The position numbers were made by a program, and so were the translations under genes. A stretch of DNA of 64,000 bases from Pseudomonas sp. KUIN-1. GTDB taxonomy: Bacteria; Pseudomonadota; Gammaproteobacteria; Pseudomonadales; Pseudomonadaceae. Where the stretch lies: assembly GCF_009176725.1 (NCBI RefSeq), contig NZ_AP020337.1, positions 3,727,501 through 3,791,500 of the forward strand, read 5' to 3'. Of the stretch, positions 51,082-60,982 are shown in pieces. Position 1 is the stretch's first letter; every line of letters starts with the position of its first letter. The notes beneath the pieces were generated by a model that saw only the letters and a program-made list of their open reading frames with translations, was not told the DNA's origin and made no database searches.

Positions 51082-51279
51082 ACAGCTTGCTTAAAGACAG
51101 TGAGCAGTCAAGTCATGTTGCGTCTTTTCAGACAACTCCTACAACATCTGTAGTCATGACTTTATTATTTATAAATAGAAACCTACACACACACGCAGCG
51201 ATAACTTTCCTGATGCGTTCTTGCATTAAAAAGACTAACTAAAGGCCAGCTGCCTTGCCGGGCTTACCGACCTGAATGA

Positions 51280-52884
51280 TCAGCGGCCTTGCGGCCTGTA
51301 CCCCAGGCGCAGACCACCCCAGTGTCGCCCGTTGACCATGATCGGCACGGACAGGTCGTGCATCAGTTCGCCGGTGTCTCGCGTGTAGGTTTGCAGCAGG
51401 ACCGGCTGTTGGTGGCTGCCACAGCGAATGCCGGTACGGTCATCGAACTTGCGCTTGCTTCGATTGCGCGCGTTATCCACCGTCGCGTCGCCCGTCAAGG
51501 GCTGACTGAAGGCATTGTTGTGCGTCGGCACATAGCCCTGCTGGGTACAGGCGATGGCAAATACCAGACCTTCATGGCGAGACAGTAGCGGTTCCTGCAG
51601 TGCTGGCAATACCTGATCGGTGTAACGGTCGAAACGCGTCGTAAACCGAGTGGGCGACGTATTGGCGACGGGTTTGTAGTTACGATCAAACAGGTCATCA
51701 AGGCTGACCCGCCCCTGTTCGATATCGGCCTCGAACTTTTCGCTGATCATTCGCGCGCCTTCACGGGCCAGGTCATAAATGCGCTGGTGGTATTCATCCA
51801 GACCAACCTGCGCCAGACGCTGGCTGATGGTCTCGGCCTGCCCCTCCATTTGTACTGCGGACCTGGCCAGTTGCCGGGTCTGCTCATCGCTGACGGCAAG
51901 ATCACTGCGCATATGCTCGACAGCGTCGAACAGGCTCGCCAACTGATCCTGATTACTCCGCGCGCCCTGAGCGATTTCGCCAACCTGGCTTTCCAGCTCG
52001 ACCGCAAGCCGGGCGATATTGCCCAGGTGCTCGCCGGTCAGCTCGATCTGCTCGACCCCCATATCCAGATCGGACGACAGTTCGCGAATCTGCTCCACGA
52101 CCTGGGCGGTGCGCTGCTGAATATCCGCGACCATCTGCCCTACCTCGCCCGTGGCGCTGGCAGTACGGCCGGCGAGCCCGCGGACTTCGTCGGCAACCAC
52201 GGCGAAACCGCGTCCGTGCTCGCCAGCCCGCGCCGCTTCGATGGCGGCATTGAGCGCCAGCAGGTTGGTCTGGCTGGCAATCGACTGAATGACCAGCGTC
52301 ACACGCTGGATCTCTTCGCTGCGCTGGCTCAGCGCCTCGATCAACTCGCGGCTGCCGACGGCACGCTTGCTCAGGCGGTGCATGCGTTCGATGGACTCAT
52401 TCAGCACGCCGCTGCCCGATTCGCTGCGCTGCCGCGCCTCGCTGGCGGCAACCAACGCCTGTTGACTCAACTGGGCCGTCTGCTGTTCGGTGGCGATCAT
52501 CTGCTCGGCACTGCTGACGATCTGTTCGGCAGCCCCCAGTTGCGACTGCACCTTGCCAGCCAGGTGCCCGACCGAAAATGCCACCTGGGCCGCGGACAGC
52601 GCGTTATGACTGGTGGTGCGCGACAGGTCGCGGGTCAGCAAGGCGATATCGCTGTCAGCCAACGCGCGTTGCGGCAGCGTTGGCCTGCTGCGCAGCAGGC
52701 GCGGCAACCAGACCACCAGCAAGGCCAGAGGAACGACGACATACAGCGACAGGCCCGCAACACTCATGGCGGCGAACAGCAGGCACAGCACAACGCTTTG
52801 CACCGCCGGCACCCACCACCTGGATGCAGCGTCGGGCGTATCGGCCAGCGGCAATCCGGCTGCCATGGGTAGGTTCTCGGCCAT
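51280..52884 (-). CDS. Methyl-accepting chemotaxis protein with C-terminal sensor-like domain
   Basis: This 534-residue protein has two closely spaced membrane segments near residues 28-62 ([37 protein letters not shown]) and almost no periplasmic loop. The signalling domain has its hairpin tip at [20 protein letters not shown], then [20 protein letters not shown] separate domain of about 150 residues follows at the C-terminus ([34 protein letters not shown]), resembling Cache/PAS-type sensors. This places the likely sensor inside the cytoplasm. It should signal to CheA through CheW; the ligand is unknown. Confidence 0.87.
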   Translation of the reverse strand: MAENLPMAAGLPLADTPDAASRWWVPAVQSVVLCLLFAAMSVAGLSLYVVVPLALLVVWLPRLLRSRPTLPQRALADSDIALLTRDLSRTTSHNALSAAQVAFSVGHLAGKVQSQLGAAEQIVSSAEQMIATEQQTAQLSQQALVAASEARQRSESGSGVLNESIERMHRLSKRAVGSRELIEALSQRSEEIQRVTLVIQSIASQTNLLALNAAIEAARAGEHGRGFAVVADEVRGLAGRTASATGEVGQMVADIQQRTAQVVEQIRELSSDLDMGVEQIELTGEHLGNIARLAVELESQVGEIAQGARSNQDQLASLFDAVEHMRSDLAVSDEQTRQLARSAVQMEGQAETISQRLAQVGLDEYHQRIYDLAREGARMISEKFEADIEQGRVSLDDLFDRNYKPVANTSPTRFTTRFDRYTDQVLPALQEPLLSRHEGLVFAIACTQQGYVPTHNNAFSQPLTGDATVDNARNRSKRKFDDRTGIRCGSHQQPVLLQTYTRDTGELMHDLSVPIMVNGRHWGGLRLGYRPQGR

Positions 52885-53016
52885 GTTGCGTCACCCCGTC
52901 TGTCATTGTCGTTATGACGCTATTAAACGCCAGATAACGGCCTTGTGCCATGCGCTGTTGGTCGTAGCGACCGAGCGGTGGCGATCAAAGCGTTTTCGAC
53001 AAATTCCGGGCACAAC

Positions 53017-53046
53017 AAAACCGGGAGGCAATTGCTTGCCTCCCGG
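53017..53046 (-). terminator. Intrinsic terminator of the DksA-like gene
   Basis: CCGGGAGGCAA (53021-53031) pairs perfectly with TTGCCTCCCGG (53036-53046) around TTGC. On the minus strand TTTTG follows (53020-53016). It lies 30 bp after the stop codon of the DksA-like gene. Confidence 0.88.
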
Positions 53047-53076
53047 TCTGGTCACTCAGTCGCGGCTGCCTGCGTA

Positions 53077-53481
53077 TCAGGCCTGGCGCTGGTGCTTGTC
53101 GATCTGCTCGTGGCGCTCTTGCGCCTCGATGCAATATTTGGTGGTCGGGCTGATCAGCAGGCGCTTGAGGCCGATTGGCTCGCCGCTGTCGTCGCACCAG
53201 CCGAAGGTGTCATCGGCAATGCGCGAAAGGGCCATTTCCAACTGTGGCAGCATGCGCTGGTCGCGATCGATCACGTTGACCAGCCAGTGACGCTCTTCTT
53301 CGACCGAAGCAGCGTCAGCCGGGTCGGCAGGCGTGTCCAGGCTCTCGATCGCAATGCGGCTCTGCTCGATACGCTCGTGGATCTCGACCTTCATGCCCTG
53401 CAACAGCTCGACGAAGAAAGCGTGCTGCTCGGCGTTCATGTAGTCATCGGCCGGCATGGCCAGCAACTTTTCCTTTGTCAT
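53077..53481 (-). CDS. DksA-family RNA polymerase-binding protein with incomplete zinc finger
   Basis: This 134-residue protein has the DksA coiled coil with the tip motif DPADAASVEEE, matching the essential D-x2-D-x-A of E. coli DksA. The C-terminal globular part is GWCDDSGEPIGLKRLLISPT and TTKYCIEAQERH. Only two of the four zinc-ligand cysteines remain; the partners are Ser and Ala. This resembles the zinc-independent paralogue DksA2 of P. aeruginosa, also 134 residues. It should bind the polymerase secondary channel and act with ppGpp. No Zur box was recognised upstream. Confidence 0.85.
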   Translation of the reverse strand: MTKEKLLAMPADDYMNAEQHAFFVELLQGMKVEIHERIEQSRIAIESLDTPADPADAASVEEERHWLVNVIDRDQRMLPQLEMALSRIADDTFGWCDDSGEPIGLKRLLISPTTKYCIEAQERHEQIDKHQRQA

Positions 53482-53783
53482 TTATTTCTCTATAAAAAAA
53501 CGTGCATTGAGGAGCGGCCTGACGTTGCCGTACAAACCAATAATCTCCAAGCGCCACCTGGCACTCAATTTACGAGGGGCGGCAGTCTAAGGCCGGCTAG
53601 CGGGCTCGGCAACACAATTGAAGGGTTTTTGTACAACAATTGCCGTAAAACCCTTGAAATGCGGGCGAAAGACCTGGCCAGCAGGTTGCTTGATGAGGCT
53701 CTGACCCATTGACAACGAATCGGTTCCTGCAACATCCAACGCACAAAAGGGCCTGAAAAGGCCCTCTGATGCAGATGATTGAA
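53482..53783. other. Intergenic region between the DksA-like gene and the ABC transporter operon
   Basis: No gene is visible in these 302 bp. AAGGGTTTT (53621-53629) and AAAACCCTT (53647-53655) form a perfect 9-bp inverted repeat, and TTGTACAA lies within its loop; it could be an operator for the DksA-like gene. A terminator for the transporter operon lies at the right side. Confidence 0.4.
53748..53765 (-). terminator. Intrinsic terminator of the inositol ABC transporter operon
   Basis: AGGGCC (53748-53753) pairs with GGCCCT (53760-53765) around a 6-nt loop. On the minus strand TTTTG follows. It lies 18 bp after the permease stop codon. Confidence 0.75.
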
Positions 53784-54809
53784 TCAGCGCTTGGTCTTGC
53801 GCTTGTTGCGATATTGATCGATTACCACGGCCACGACAATGATCAGGCCTTTGATAATGTCCTGCACATAAGCGTCCACGCCGACAAAGGTGAAGCCGCT
53901 GGCCATCACGCCGAGAATCAGCGCACCGATCACTGTACCGGTGATCCGCCCCACCCCACCGGAAAGGCTGGTGCCACCGATGACCGCAGCGGCGATGGCG
54001 TCCAGCTCGTAGGACATGCCCATCCCGGCCTGTCCGGTTGCCGCCCGCGCCGAGGCGACCACCCCCGCCAGCCCGGCCAGCAGCCCGGCGATGCTGTAGA
54101 CAACCACCAGATGGCGCTTGACGTTGATGCCCGAAGTACGTGCAGCCTGCATGTTACCGCCAATGGCGTAGGTGTACTTGCCGTACTTGGTGTAACGCAG
54201 GGCGATGTGAAAGATGACCGCCACCACCAGGAAGATGATCACGGGCATCGCGCCCTGGCCGATGGCCGTGTACGAGTCGGAGAGCATGCTGACCGGCTGG
54301 CCTTCGGTATAGAAACGTGCCAGACCGCGCGCAGAGACCATCATGCCCAGCGTGGCAATGAAGGGAGGAATGCCGGTTATGGCAATGATGCTGCCGTTGA
54401 TGGCACCGGCCAGCAGCCCGACCCCGAGACCGACGACGACCGGAATCCATACCGGCAGGTCGGTCAGCGACGGGAACACCGCCCGGGAGAAGTCGGAAGT
54501 CTGAGCCAGGCTCGCGGCAATCATCGCTGAAAGCGCGAGCACCGAGCCGGAGGAGAGGTCGATGCCGGTGGTGATGATCACCTGGGTCACACCGATGGCC
54601 AGCAGGCCGATGATCGACACCTGCAGGATCATCAATACCAGACGCTGCGAATTGAGCAGGAAGCTTTGATCGCGGACGATCCAGCCGAACAGTTCAAAGA
54701 TCAGGCCGATGCCGATCAGCACCAGAAAGATGCTCAGCTCGGTGGGCAGCCGCCGTTTGCTTCTGGTCGGCGTCATGGCCGGTTTATTTTGCAGAATCGC
54801 GTCGCTCAT
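53784..54809 (-). CDS. Sugar/inositol ABC transporter permease (RbsC family)
   Basis: This 341-residue inner-membrane permease has about ten membrane segments. The family signature is GVTQVIITTGIDLSSGSVLALSAM, followed by AIGGNMQAARTSGINV and AAVIGGTSLSGGVGRITGTV. AGAGG precedes the ATG. It is the last gene of a three-gene transporter operon. The adjacent inositol catabolic genes make myo-inositol the likely substrate, but ribose-type permeases cannot be separated by sequence alone. Confidence 0.88.
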   Translation of the reverse strand: MSDAILQNKPAMTPTRSKRRLPTELSIFLVLIGIGLIFELFGWIVRDQSFLLNSQRLVLMILQVSIIGLLAIGVTQVIITTGIDLSSGSVLALSAMIAASLAQTSDFSRAVFPSLTDLPVWIPVVVGLGVGLLAGAINGSIIAITGIPPFIATLGMMVSARGLARFYTEGQPVSMLSDSYTAIGQGAMPVIIFLVVAVIFHIALRYTKYGKYTYAIGGNMQAARTSGINVKRHLVVVYSIAGLLAGLAGVVASARAATGQAGMGMSYELDAIAAAVIGGTSLSGGVGRITGTVIGALILGVMASGFTFVGVDAYVQDIIKGLIIVVAVVIDQYRNKRKTKR

Positions 54810-54856
54810 GTTCGTTATCCTCTTGTTCTTCTTCTACCGAGCCCTGTAGTGCGAAC

Positions 54857-56434
54857 TCAATGAACCTTGTGGCCGGAGGCCAGATGCATGACTTTTTCCT
54901 GGGTCGCTTCACTGCGATCAAGGATGCCCATCATTTCGCCTTCGTGCATGACCATGACCCGGTCACTCATGCCGAGAACCTCCGGCAGCTCCGAGGAAAT
55001 CATGATCACTGCCATGCCTTCACTGGCCAGCAGGGAGATCAGGCGGTAGATTTCTACCTTGGCACCCACGTCGATACCGCGTGTGGGCTCATCCAGAATC
55101 AGTACCTTGGGGTTGGTCATCAGCCAGCGCGCCAGCAGCGCCTTCTGCTGGTTGCCGCCGGATAATGTGTCGATGCACTGCTCCAGCGACGGCGTCTTGA
55201 CCCGAAGCTTTTTGCACATGTCTTCGCACTGGGAGCGCAAGGCCTTCTGTTGCACGAAACCGTTACCGGCATAGTTGGCCAGCACGGCCATCTCCATGTT
55301 TTCCATCACCGACAGGCATGGAAACAGGCCGGTCAATTTGCGATCCTCCGTGAGCAGCGCAAAACCCAGTTCGATGGCCTGATGTGGATCGCCGATGTGC
55401 ACCGTCTTGCCATCGAAGCGCACCTCGCCGCTGTCGCTGGGGGTTATGCCAAACAGCGTCTCGGCCACATTGGTGCGCCCCGAGCCCATCAGCCCGGCAA
55501 TGCCAAGCACTTCCCCGGCACGCAGGTCGAAGCTCACGTCCTTGAAAATGCCGTTCAGGCTCAGCCGGTTGACGGACAGCAGCACATCGCCTGCCGGTTT
55601 CTCCCGCTCGGGGAACAGCTGGGTCAGTTCCCGGCCCACCATCATGGTGATCAGGCTGTCGCCGTCCATGCTATCGGCGCGCTGCAGACCGATGTAGGCG
55701 CCGTCGCGGAACACCGCCACCTCGTCGGCGATTTCGAAGACTTCGTTCATCTTGTGGGTGATGTAGATGATGCCTTTGCCCTGGGCACGCAGGTCGCTGA
55801 TGATCGAGAACAGGTGAGCGACTTCGGTTTCGGTGATGGCCGAGGTCGGTTCGTCCATGATCAGCACGTCCGAGTTGTATGACACGGCCTTGGCGATCTC
55901 CACCATCTGCCGCTCGGCAATACTCAGCGTGCCGACCAGTTCCTCGGGATCGAGGTTGATGCGCAGGCGCTCCAGCAGCTCGGCAGTGCAGCGGTGCATC
56001 TCGCGGTGATCGACCATGTGCAGGCCGTTGAGCTGCTCGCGACCGATCCAGATGTTCTCGGCAATGCTCATGAACGGCATCAGGTTCAGTTCCTGATGAA
56101 TCATGGCGATGCCTGCCTGCAACGCGGAAAGAGGCGTATCGAAGCTGACCGGCTTGCCCCGCAGACGGATTTCACCCGCGTCCGGCTGATAGATGCCCGC
56201 AATGATTTTCATCAGGGTCGATTTTCCGGCTCCGTTCTCGCCCATCAGCGCCAGCACGCTGCCAGGGCGAACACGCAGTTGCACATCATTGAGCGCAACC
56301 ACGCCAGGAAAGCCCTTGCTGACATGGCTGATTTCCAGCAGATACGGGGCCTGGGCATCAGGCGCCCCGCCATCCCCGTCGCCGGACGGCAGATTGCGTT
56401 GCGCGGGCGGATTGGCAGTAGCAGAACCGAACAT
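54857..56434 (-). CDS. Sugar/inositol ABC transporter ATP-binding protein (RbsA family)
   Basis: This 525-residue protein carries two ABC domains. The first has Walker [10 protein letters not shown], signature [14 protein letters not shown] and Walker [10 protein letters not shown]. The second has the degenerate Walker [10 protein letters not shown], signature [14 protein letters not shown] and Walker [11 protein letters not shown]. The degenerate second site is normal for the family. The ATG at 56434 is preferred because GAGGAG lies eight bases upstream; ATG 56440 is only two bases from it. It powers uptake through the downstream permease. Confidence 0.9.
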   Translation of the reverse strand: MFGSATANPPAQRNLPSGDGDGGAPDAQAPYLLEISHVSKGFPGVVALNDVQLRVRPGSVLALMGENGAGKSTLMKIIAGIYQPDAGEIRLRGKPVSFDTPLSALQAGIAMIHQELNLMPFMSIAENIWIGREQLNGLHMVDHREMHRCTAELLERLRINLDPEELVGTLSIAERQMVEIAKAVSYNSDVLIMDEPTSAITETEVAHLFSIISDLRAQGKGIIYITHKMNEVFEIADEVAVFRDGAYIGLQRADSMDGDSLITMMVGRELTQLFPEREKPAGDVLLSVNRLSLNGIFKDVSFDLRAGEVLGIAGLMGSGRTNVAETLFGITPSDSGEVRFDGKTVHIGDPHQAIELGFALLTEDRKLTGLFPCLSVMENMEMAVLANYAGNGFVQQKALRSQCEDMCKKLRVKTPSLEQCIDTLSGGNQQKALLARWLMTNPKVLILDEPTRGIDVGAKVEIYRLISLLASEGMAVIMISSELPEVLGMSDRVMVMHEGEMMGILDRSEATQEKVMHLASGHKVH

Positions 56435-56503
56435 GATCATAACTCCTCAAGCGGCAGGCTGCGGGAGAGCATTTGCGTGCCCTCCCGGGCCTGACGATCG
56501 TTG

Positions 56504-57439
56504 TTATTTGAAAGTGGCGACGTTTTCAGGGGTGATCAGGCGATAGGGAATGATGATCGCCTGGGGCTCGATCTTTTCCTTCCTGGCCAGTTTCACCGCG
56601 GCATCGATCGCCCCGTCGGCCTGCCCTTTCGCGTCCTGATAGACCGATACGGCCAGATCACCTTTGGTCACGGCGTTGAGCCCGTCCGGGGTACCGTCGA
56701 CACCGGCGATCAAAATGCTGCCTTTCTCCACACCTGCCTGCTTCAGCGCCATCGCCGCGCCAATGGCCATTTCATCGTTGTTGGCCAGCACCGCATTGAA
56801 TTTGCGCCCTTGAGTGAGCCAGTCGTTGGTCAGGTCCATGCCCTTCTGGCGCAGGTAGGTACCCGTCTGCTCCTCTTCTATCTTGATGTCCGGGTACTTG
56901 TCCAAGACCTCCTTGACGCCCTTGGTGCGGTTTTGCGTGGAGTTGTTGGCCAGGTCACCCAGGAGAATCATGACATCGCCCTTGTCTTTCATTTTGTCGG
57001 CGATGTATTGCGCCTGAAGTCGACCGGCTTCCACGTCATCCGACGTCACGGTGGCGACGCCTGCTGGCAGATTCAGATCGTCCGGGCGGCGGTTGACGTA
57101 GACCAGCGGGATACCGGCGGCGACCGCTTCCTTGGTGATCCGCGCAGTCGCTGCGGTGTCGACCGGATTGACGATCAGCGCGTCGACTTTCTTGTTGATC
57201 AGGTCCTTGACCTGATCGAGCTGTTTGTTGACGTCCGCTCGGGCATCGACGAACTGCAGATCCACTTTCTCGGTCGTGGACATGACCTTGGCCTTGGCAC
57301 TCATATCGTCACGCAGGTAGGTCAGCCAGGTGTCATCGAACTGCGACATGGACACACCGATCTTGATATCGGCCAACGCTGCACCGCTGCCCAGCATCAG
57401 CGCCATCGCCAATGAGGTCAAAGCAATCTTGGTCTTCAT
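56504..57439 (-). CDS. Periplasmic sugar/inositol-binding protein of an ABC transporter
   Basis: This 311-residue protein has a Sec signal peptide (MKTKIALTSLAMALMLGSGAALA) and a periplasmic-binding fold of the RbsB type (IKIGVSMSQFDDTWLTYLRD, DALIVNPVDTAATARITKEA, IPLVYVNRRPDDLNLPAGVA). The last stretch fits inositol-binding proteins such as IbpA. The ATG at 57439 begins the signal peptide; the frame extends 38 codons upstream without similarity. It is the first gene of the transporter operon and lies next to the IolR-like operator. Confidence 0.9.
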   Translation of the reverse strand: MKTKIALTSLAMALMLGSGAALADIKIGVSMSQFDDTWLTYLRDDMSAKAKVMSTTEKVDLQFVDARADVNKQLDQVKDLINKKVDALIVNPVDTAATARITKEAVAAGIPLVYVNRRPDDLNLPAGVATVTSDDVEAGRLQAQYIADKMKDKGDVMILLGDLANNSTQNRTKGVKEVLDKYPDIKIEEEQTGTYLRQKGMDLTNDWLTQGRKFNAVLANNDEMAIGAAMALKQAGVEKGSILIAGVDGTPDGLNAVTKGDLAVSVYQDAKGQADGAIDAAVKLARKEKIEPQAIIIPYRLITPENVATFK

Positions 57440-57483
57440 GAGGATCTGTCTCCAAATTATTGTTGTTGTACGGATGCAGCGAA

Positions 57484-57654
57484 TCAGCGTGTCAGGCGGA
57501 TGCCGGTGGCACCGGGGATGCAGAACAGTTGCGCGTCCTTGTGGCGCACGCACAGGCTTAGGGCGACGACGGTAAGAAATCGCTCCAGGGTCCGGATCCA
57601 GAATGACGGGGTGGCAGAACGCTTGGCGGTGACGCCAGAGGTAGGGGTTTTCAT
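57484..57654 (-). CDS. Possible 56-residue leader peptide upstream of the binding protein
   Basis: An ATG at 57654 opens MKTPTSGVTAKRSATPSFWI and the frame runs to a TGA at 57484-57486. One hydrophobic stretch (FLTVVALSLCV) is present. It ends 44 bp before the binding-protein ATG. The ribosome site is weak (AGATAGG about seven bases upstream). No family is recognised; it may be a chance frame in the leader. Confidence 0.2.
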   Translation of the reverse strand: MKTPTSGVTAKRSATPSFWIRTLERFLTVVALSLCVRHKDAQLFCIPGATGIRLTR

Positions 57655-57760
57655 CGACAGTACCTATCTTTTGTTTTGTTTTTGTCGGGCTTGCTTCTCG
57701 TGATCTGAAAAACCTTCAAAACGCGAGTGATTCGATAGTCGGCAACCTGAAAACGACTCT

Positions 57761-57780
57761 ATTGGAAAATATTTTCCAAT
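57761..57780. promoter_or_regulatory. IolR-type operator (perfect 20-bp palindrome)
   Basis: ATTGGAAAATATTTTCCAAT is a perfect palindrome and contains GGAA-N6-TTCC (57764-57777). That is the binding motif described for the RpiR-family inositol repressor IolR in Sinorhizobium. It lies about 320 bp before the transporter start codon. The regulator gene itself is not in the window. Confidence 0.65.
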
Positions 57781-57836
57781 TCAACTGATTTTAGAATTTT
57801 ATTCCATTTCATTTTGTTCAGGCGCAGATGCGAAAA

Positions 57837-57863
57837 AGCCCGACGCACGGCAGGCGTCAGGCT
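57837..57863 (-). terminator. Intrinsic terminator at the end of the iol gene cluster
   Basis: AGCCCGACGC (57837-57846) pairs with GCGTCAGGCT (57854-57863) with one mismatch in ten. On the minus strand the stem is followed by a T run (complement of 57833-57837). It lies about 43 bp after the stop of the last iol-cluster gene. Confidence 0.8.
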
Positions 57864-57905
57864 CTCTTCGCTAACGGGGGCTGGGTGCGCAGCAGCGCGT
57901 AATGG

Positions 57906-58925
57906 CTACAGCACCACAACGCGCCCTTCTCTAGCGCTCAGGCGCGCGGCATCCATGACCTGCGCCGCGGCTATCGCATCGTGTGGATTGACCGGATTGC
58001 TGCCCTGTTCGTCAACGGCGCTTTGCAACTGGCGGTAGAACTCAAGCCAGCAACCGCGCTCCGACGGCACACGCTCGCGATGTTCGCCCTGTTCGAACCA
58101 GCCCCAGCGCCGATGCTCCTCGACGCCCCAGCGCTCGCCCTCGGACCTTGGCGTCAGCCCGGCAAAGGCGGCGTCTTCCTGGCCGTCGAGCCCGTCGACG
58201 CTGTAACAGCCCTTCGCTCCACTGACCCTGAAACGCGGCCTGGCACTGTTTTGCAGGCAACTGCCGGACAGGTGTGAAGTCACGCTGCTGGCATGCCTCA
58301 GGGAAACGAAGAACGTGTGATCCAGTTCGTCGTGCGGCGCAGCGAATTGCAGTTCGGCATACACCCGTTCGACCGGGCCGAACAGCACCAGCGCCTGATC
58401 CACCAGATGACTGCCCAGGTCACGCAGCATGCCACCACCGCTGGCCTTGCCGACAGAACGTGGCGAATAACGCTCGATGCTGGACTCGAACCGGCCGATC
58501 GCGCCCAGCGCGTCACTGTCGAGCAATTTGCGCACGGTGAGGAAGTCCGAATCCCAGCGGCGGTTCTGATAAACGCTAAGCAATACGCCACGTCGCTCGG
58601 CCGCGTCCACCAGCTCGCGCGCCTGCGCTGCATCACTGGCGAAGGGCTTGTCGCTGACCACCCCGACACCCAGTTCTATCGCTTCGAGGATCAACGCTCG
58701 CCGCGAGGCCAGCGGTGTGGAAATCACCACCACATCAACCCCGGCAGCGACCAGCTCGGCCAGTGTGTCGAAGGTCGCCACGCCGGGATGGTCTGTGGCC
58801 ACTTCCTGCTTGCGCTCGGGTGAACGGGTCACCACCCCCACAAACGTAGCGCCCGGCAAACTTGAAATCAGCGTCGCATGAAAGTAACGCCCGCCTTTGC
58901 CATAGCCCACCAGCCCTGCACGCAT
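57906..58925 (-). CDS. Gfo/Idh/MocA-family oxidoreductase
   Basis: This 339-residue enzyme has an N-terminal NAD(P)-binding fold (MRAGLVGYGKGGRYFHATLI) and the family motif VVSDKPFASDAAQARELVDA, whose DKP replaces the usual EKP. GGMLRDLGSHLVDQALVLFG holds the catalytic-region Asp and His. The family oxidises sugars or inositols. Its place at the end of the iol cluster suggests a role with a second inositol isomer such as scyllo- or D-chiro-inositol, but this is inference. AGGAG precedes the ATG by six bases. Confidence 0.82.
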   Translation of the reverse strand: MRAGLVGYGKGGRYFHATLISSLPGATFVGVVTRSPERKQEVATDHPGVATFDTLAELVAAGVDVVVISTPLASRRALILEAIELGVGVVSDKPFASDAAQARELVDAAERRGVLLSVYQNRRWDSDFLTVRKLLDSDALGAIGRFESSIERYSPRSVGKASGGGMLRDLGSHLVDQALVLFGPVERVYAELQFAAPHDELDHTFFVSLRHASSVTSHLSGSCLQNSARPRFRVSGAKGCYSVDGLDGQEDAAFAGLTPRSEGERWGVEEHRRWGWFEQGEHRERVPSERGCWLEFYRQLQSAVDEQGSNPVNPHDAIAAAQVMDAARLSAREGRVVVL

Positions 58926-58991
58926 GGATATCTCCTGTAGTCCATGAACCTCATGGCCGCAGCCATCGGTCGTGTATTTGATGCCGCCGTA

Positions 58992-59852
58992 TCAACGAAA
59001 CAGCTCGCTTTTGACCCGCTCCAGCATGAATCGGCTCGATTCATCTGCGCGCTCCTCCCAGGCAAAGACAGCCACTGTGGCAATACCGTCGAAATTGATA
59101 TCCCGCAACGTTGAGAAAAATGCTTCCCAGTTCACCTCGCCCTGGCCGATGTCCAGGTGCTGATGCACCGTCGCCGTCACGCCGGGCGGGTTGACGATGT
59201 AGCGCAGGTTGGAAGAAGCACGGTGATTATAGGTGTCGGCAATGATCAGATGCGTGAGCTTGTCGCCGGCATAGCGCAGCATCGAAGCGATATCGCCAAC
59301 GCCATCGTCGTAGAAGAAAGTGTGTGGTGCCGCGTACAGGTAGTTGATCCAGTCCCGATCGAGCCCGCGAATGATATCCACCGACTCGTTGTTGCGCTCG
59401 CAGAAATCGTAGGGGTGCGCCTGAATATCGAGCTTTATGCCTTCGCGCTCGAAATGCGGCATCAGTTCATCCATGGATTTCATAAACTGGTTTTCACAGA
59501 CCAGCGCATGGTCGGATTGCCCGCTGAACTCGGTATTCATCAGGTCGCAGTCCATTTCAACGGCGACCTGAATGGCACGTTTCCAGTTGCGAACCGCTGC
59601 AATACGCAGGTCTTCATCTGGCGCAGCCCAGTGGTACAGCGGCAGCAACGAGGAGAGTTTCACCCCGGCATCGCTCAGGGCCTTGCGAAACTCCCTGATC
59701 CGCGCCCGATCCACCCGTGGGTATTTGTAAAACGGCATGAAATCTTCACGCGGCGACAGCTCGATGTAGTCATAACCCAGCTCGGCGGTTTTATCGACCA
59801 TTGCCCCCAGAGACAGATGGCGATACATGTAAGGGTCCAATGCAATACGCAT
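58992..59852 (-). CDS. iolH: IolH-like sugar phosphate isomerase/epimerase (TIM barrel)
   Basis: This 286-residue protein belongs to the AP-endonuclease-2-like TIM barrels. It shows [59 protein letters not shown] and [20 protein letters not shown], with the His, Glu and Asp residues that bind a divalent metal. The pattern fits Bacillus IolH, whose exact reaction in the inositol pathway is not settled. AGGAGG lies six bases before the ATG at 59852. It is 51 bp downstream of iolG. Confidence 0.8.
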   Translation of the reverse strand: MRIALDPYMYRHLSLGAMVDKTAELGYDYIELSPREDFMPFYKYPRVDRARIREFRKALSDAGVKLSSLLPLYHWAAPDEDLRIAAVRNWKRAIQVAVEMDCDLMNTEFSGQSDHALVCENQFMKSMDELMPHFEREGIKLDIQAHPYDFCERNNESVDIIRGLDRDWINYLYAAPHTFFYDDGVGDIASMLRYAGDKLTHLIIADTYNHRASSNLRYIVNPPGVTATVHQHLDIGQGEVNWEAFFSTLRDINFDGIATVAVFAWEERADESSRFMLERVKSELFR

Positions 59853-59903
59853 GATGCCTCCTTTTATTCCTTTCAAGAGATGTATTGGTTAACCGCAAGA
59901 TGG

Positions 59904-60932
<1,029 letters not shown>

Positions 60933-60982
60933 TTATTGGATATACCCGTGAACGGTTCACGAGCGCTGAACGATAAAAGTGA

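Larger units (their letters stand above)
57440..57836. promoter_or_regulatory. Promoter region of the inositol transporter operon
   Basis: About 400 bp separate the transporter operon from the terminator of the iol genes. It is AT-rich from 57655 onward. It contains the palindromic operator listed separately and one short reading frame. The transporter therefore has its own promoter and does not depend only on read-through from the iol operon. Confidence 0.6.

Noticed and set aside
57500..57703. A 67-codon plus-strand frame in the inositol promoter region.
   Set aside because: No ribosome site or similarity; it overlaps the promoter region and the alternative minus-strand short frame.
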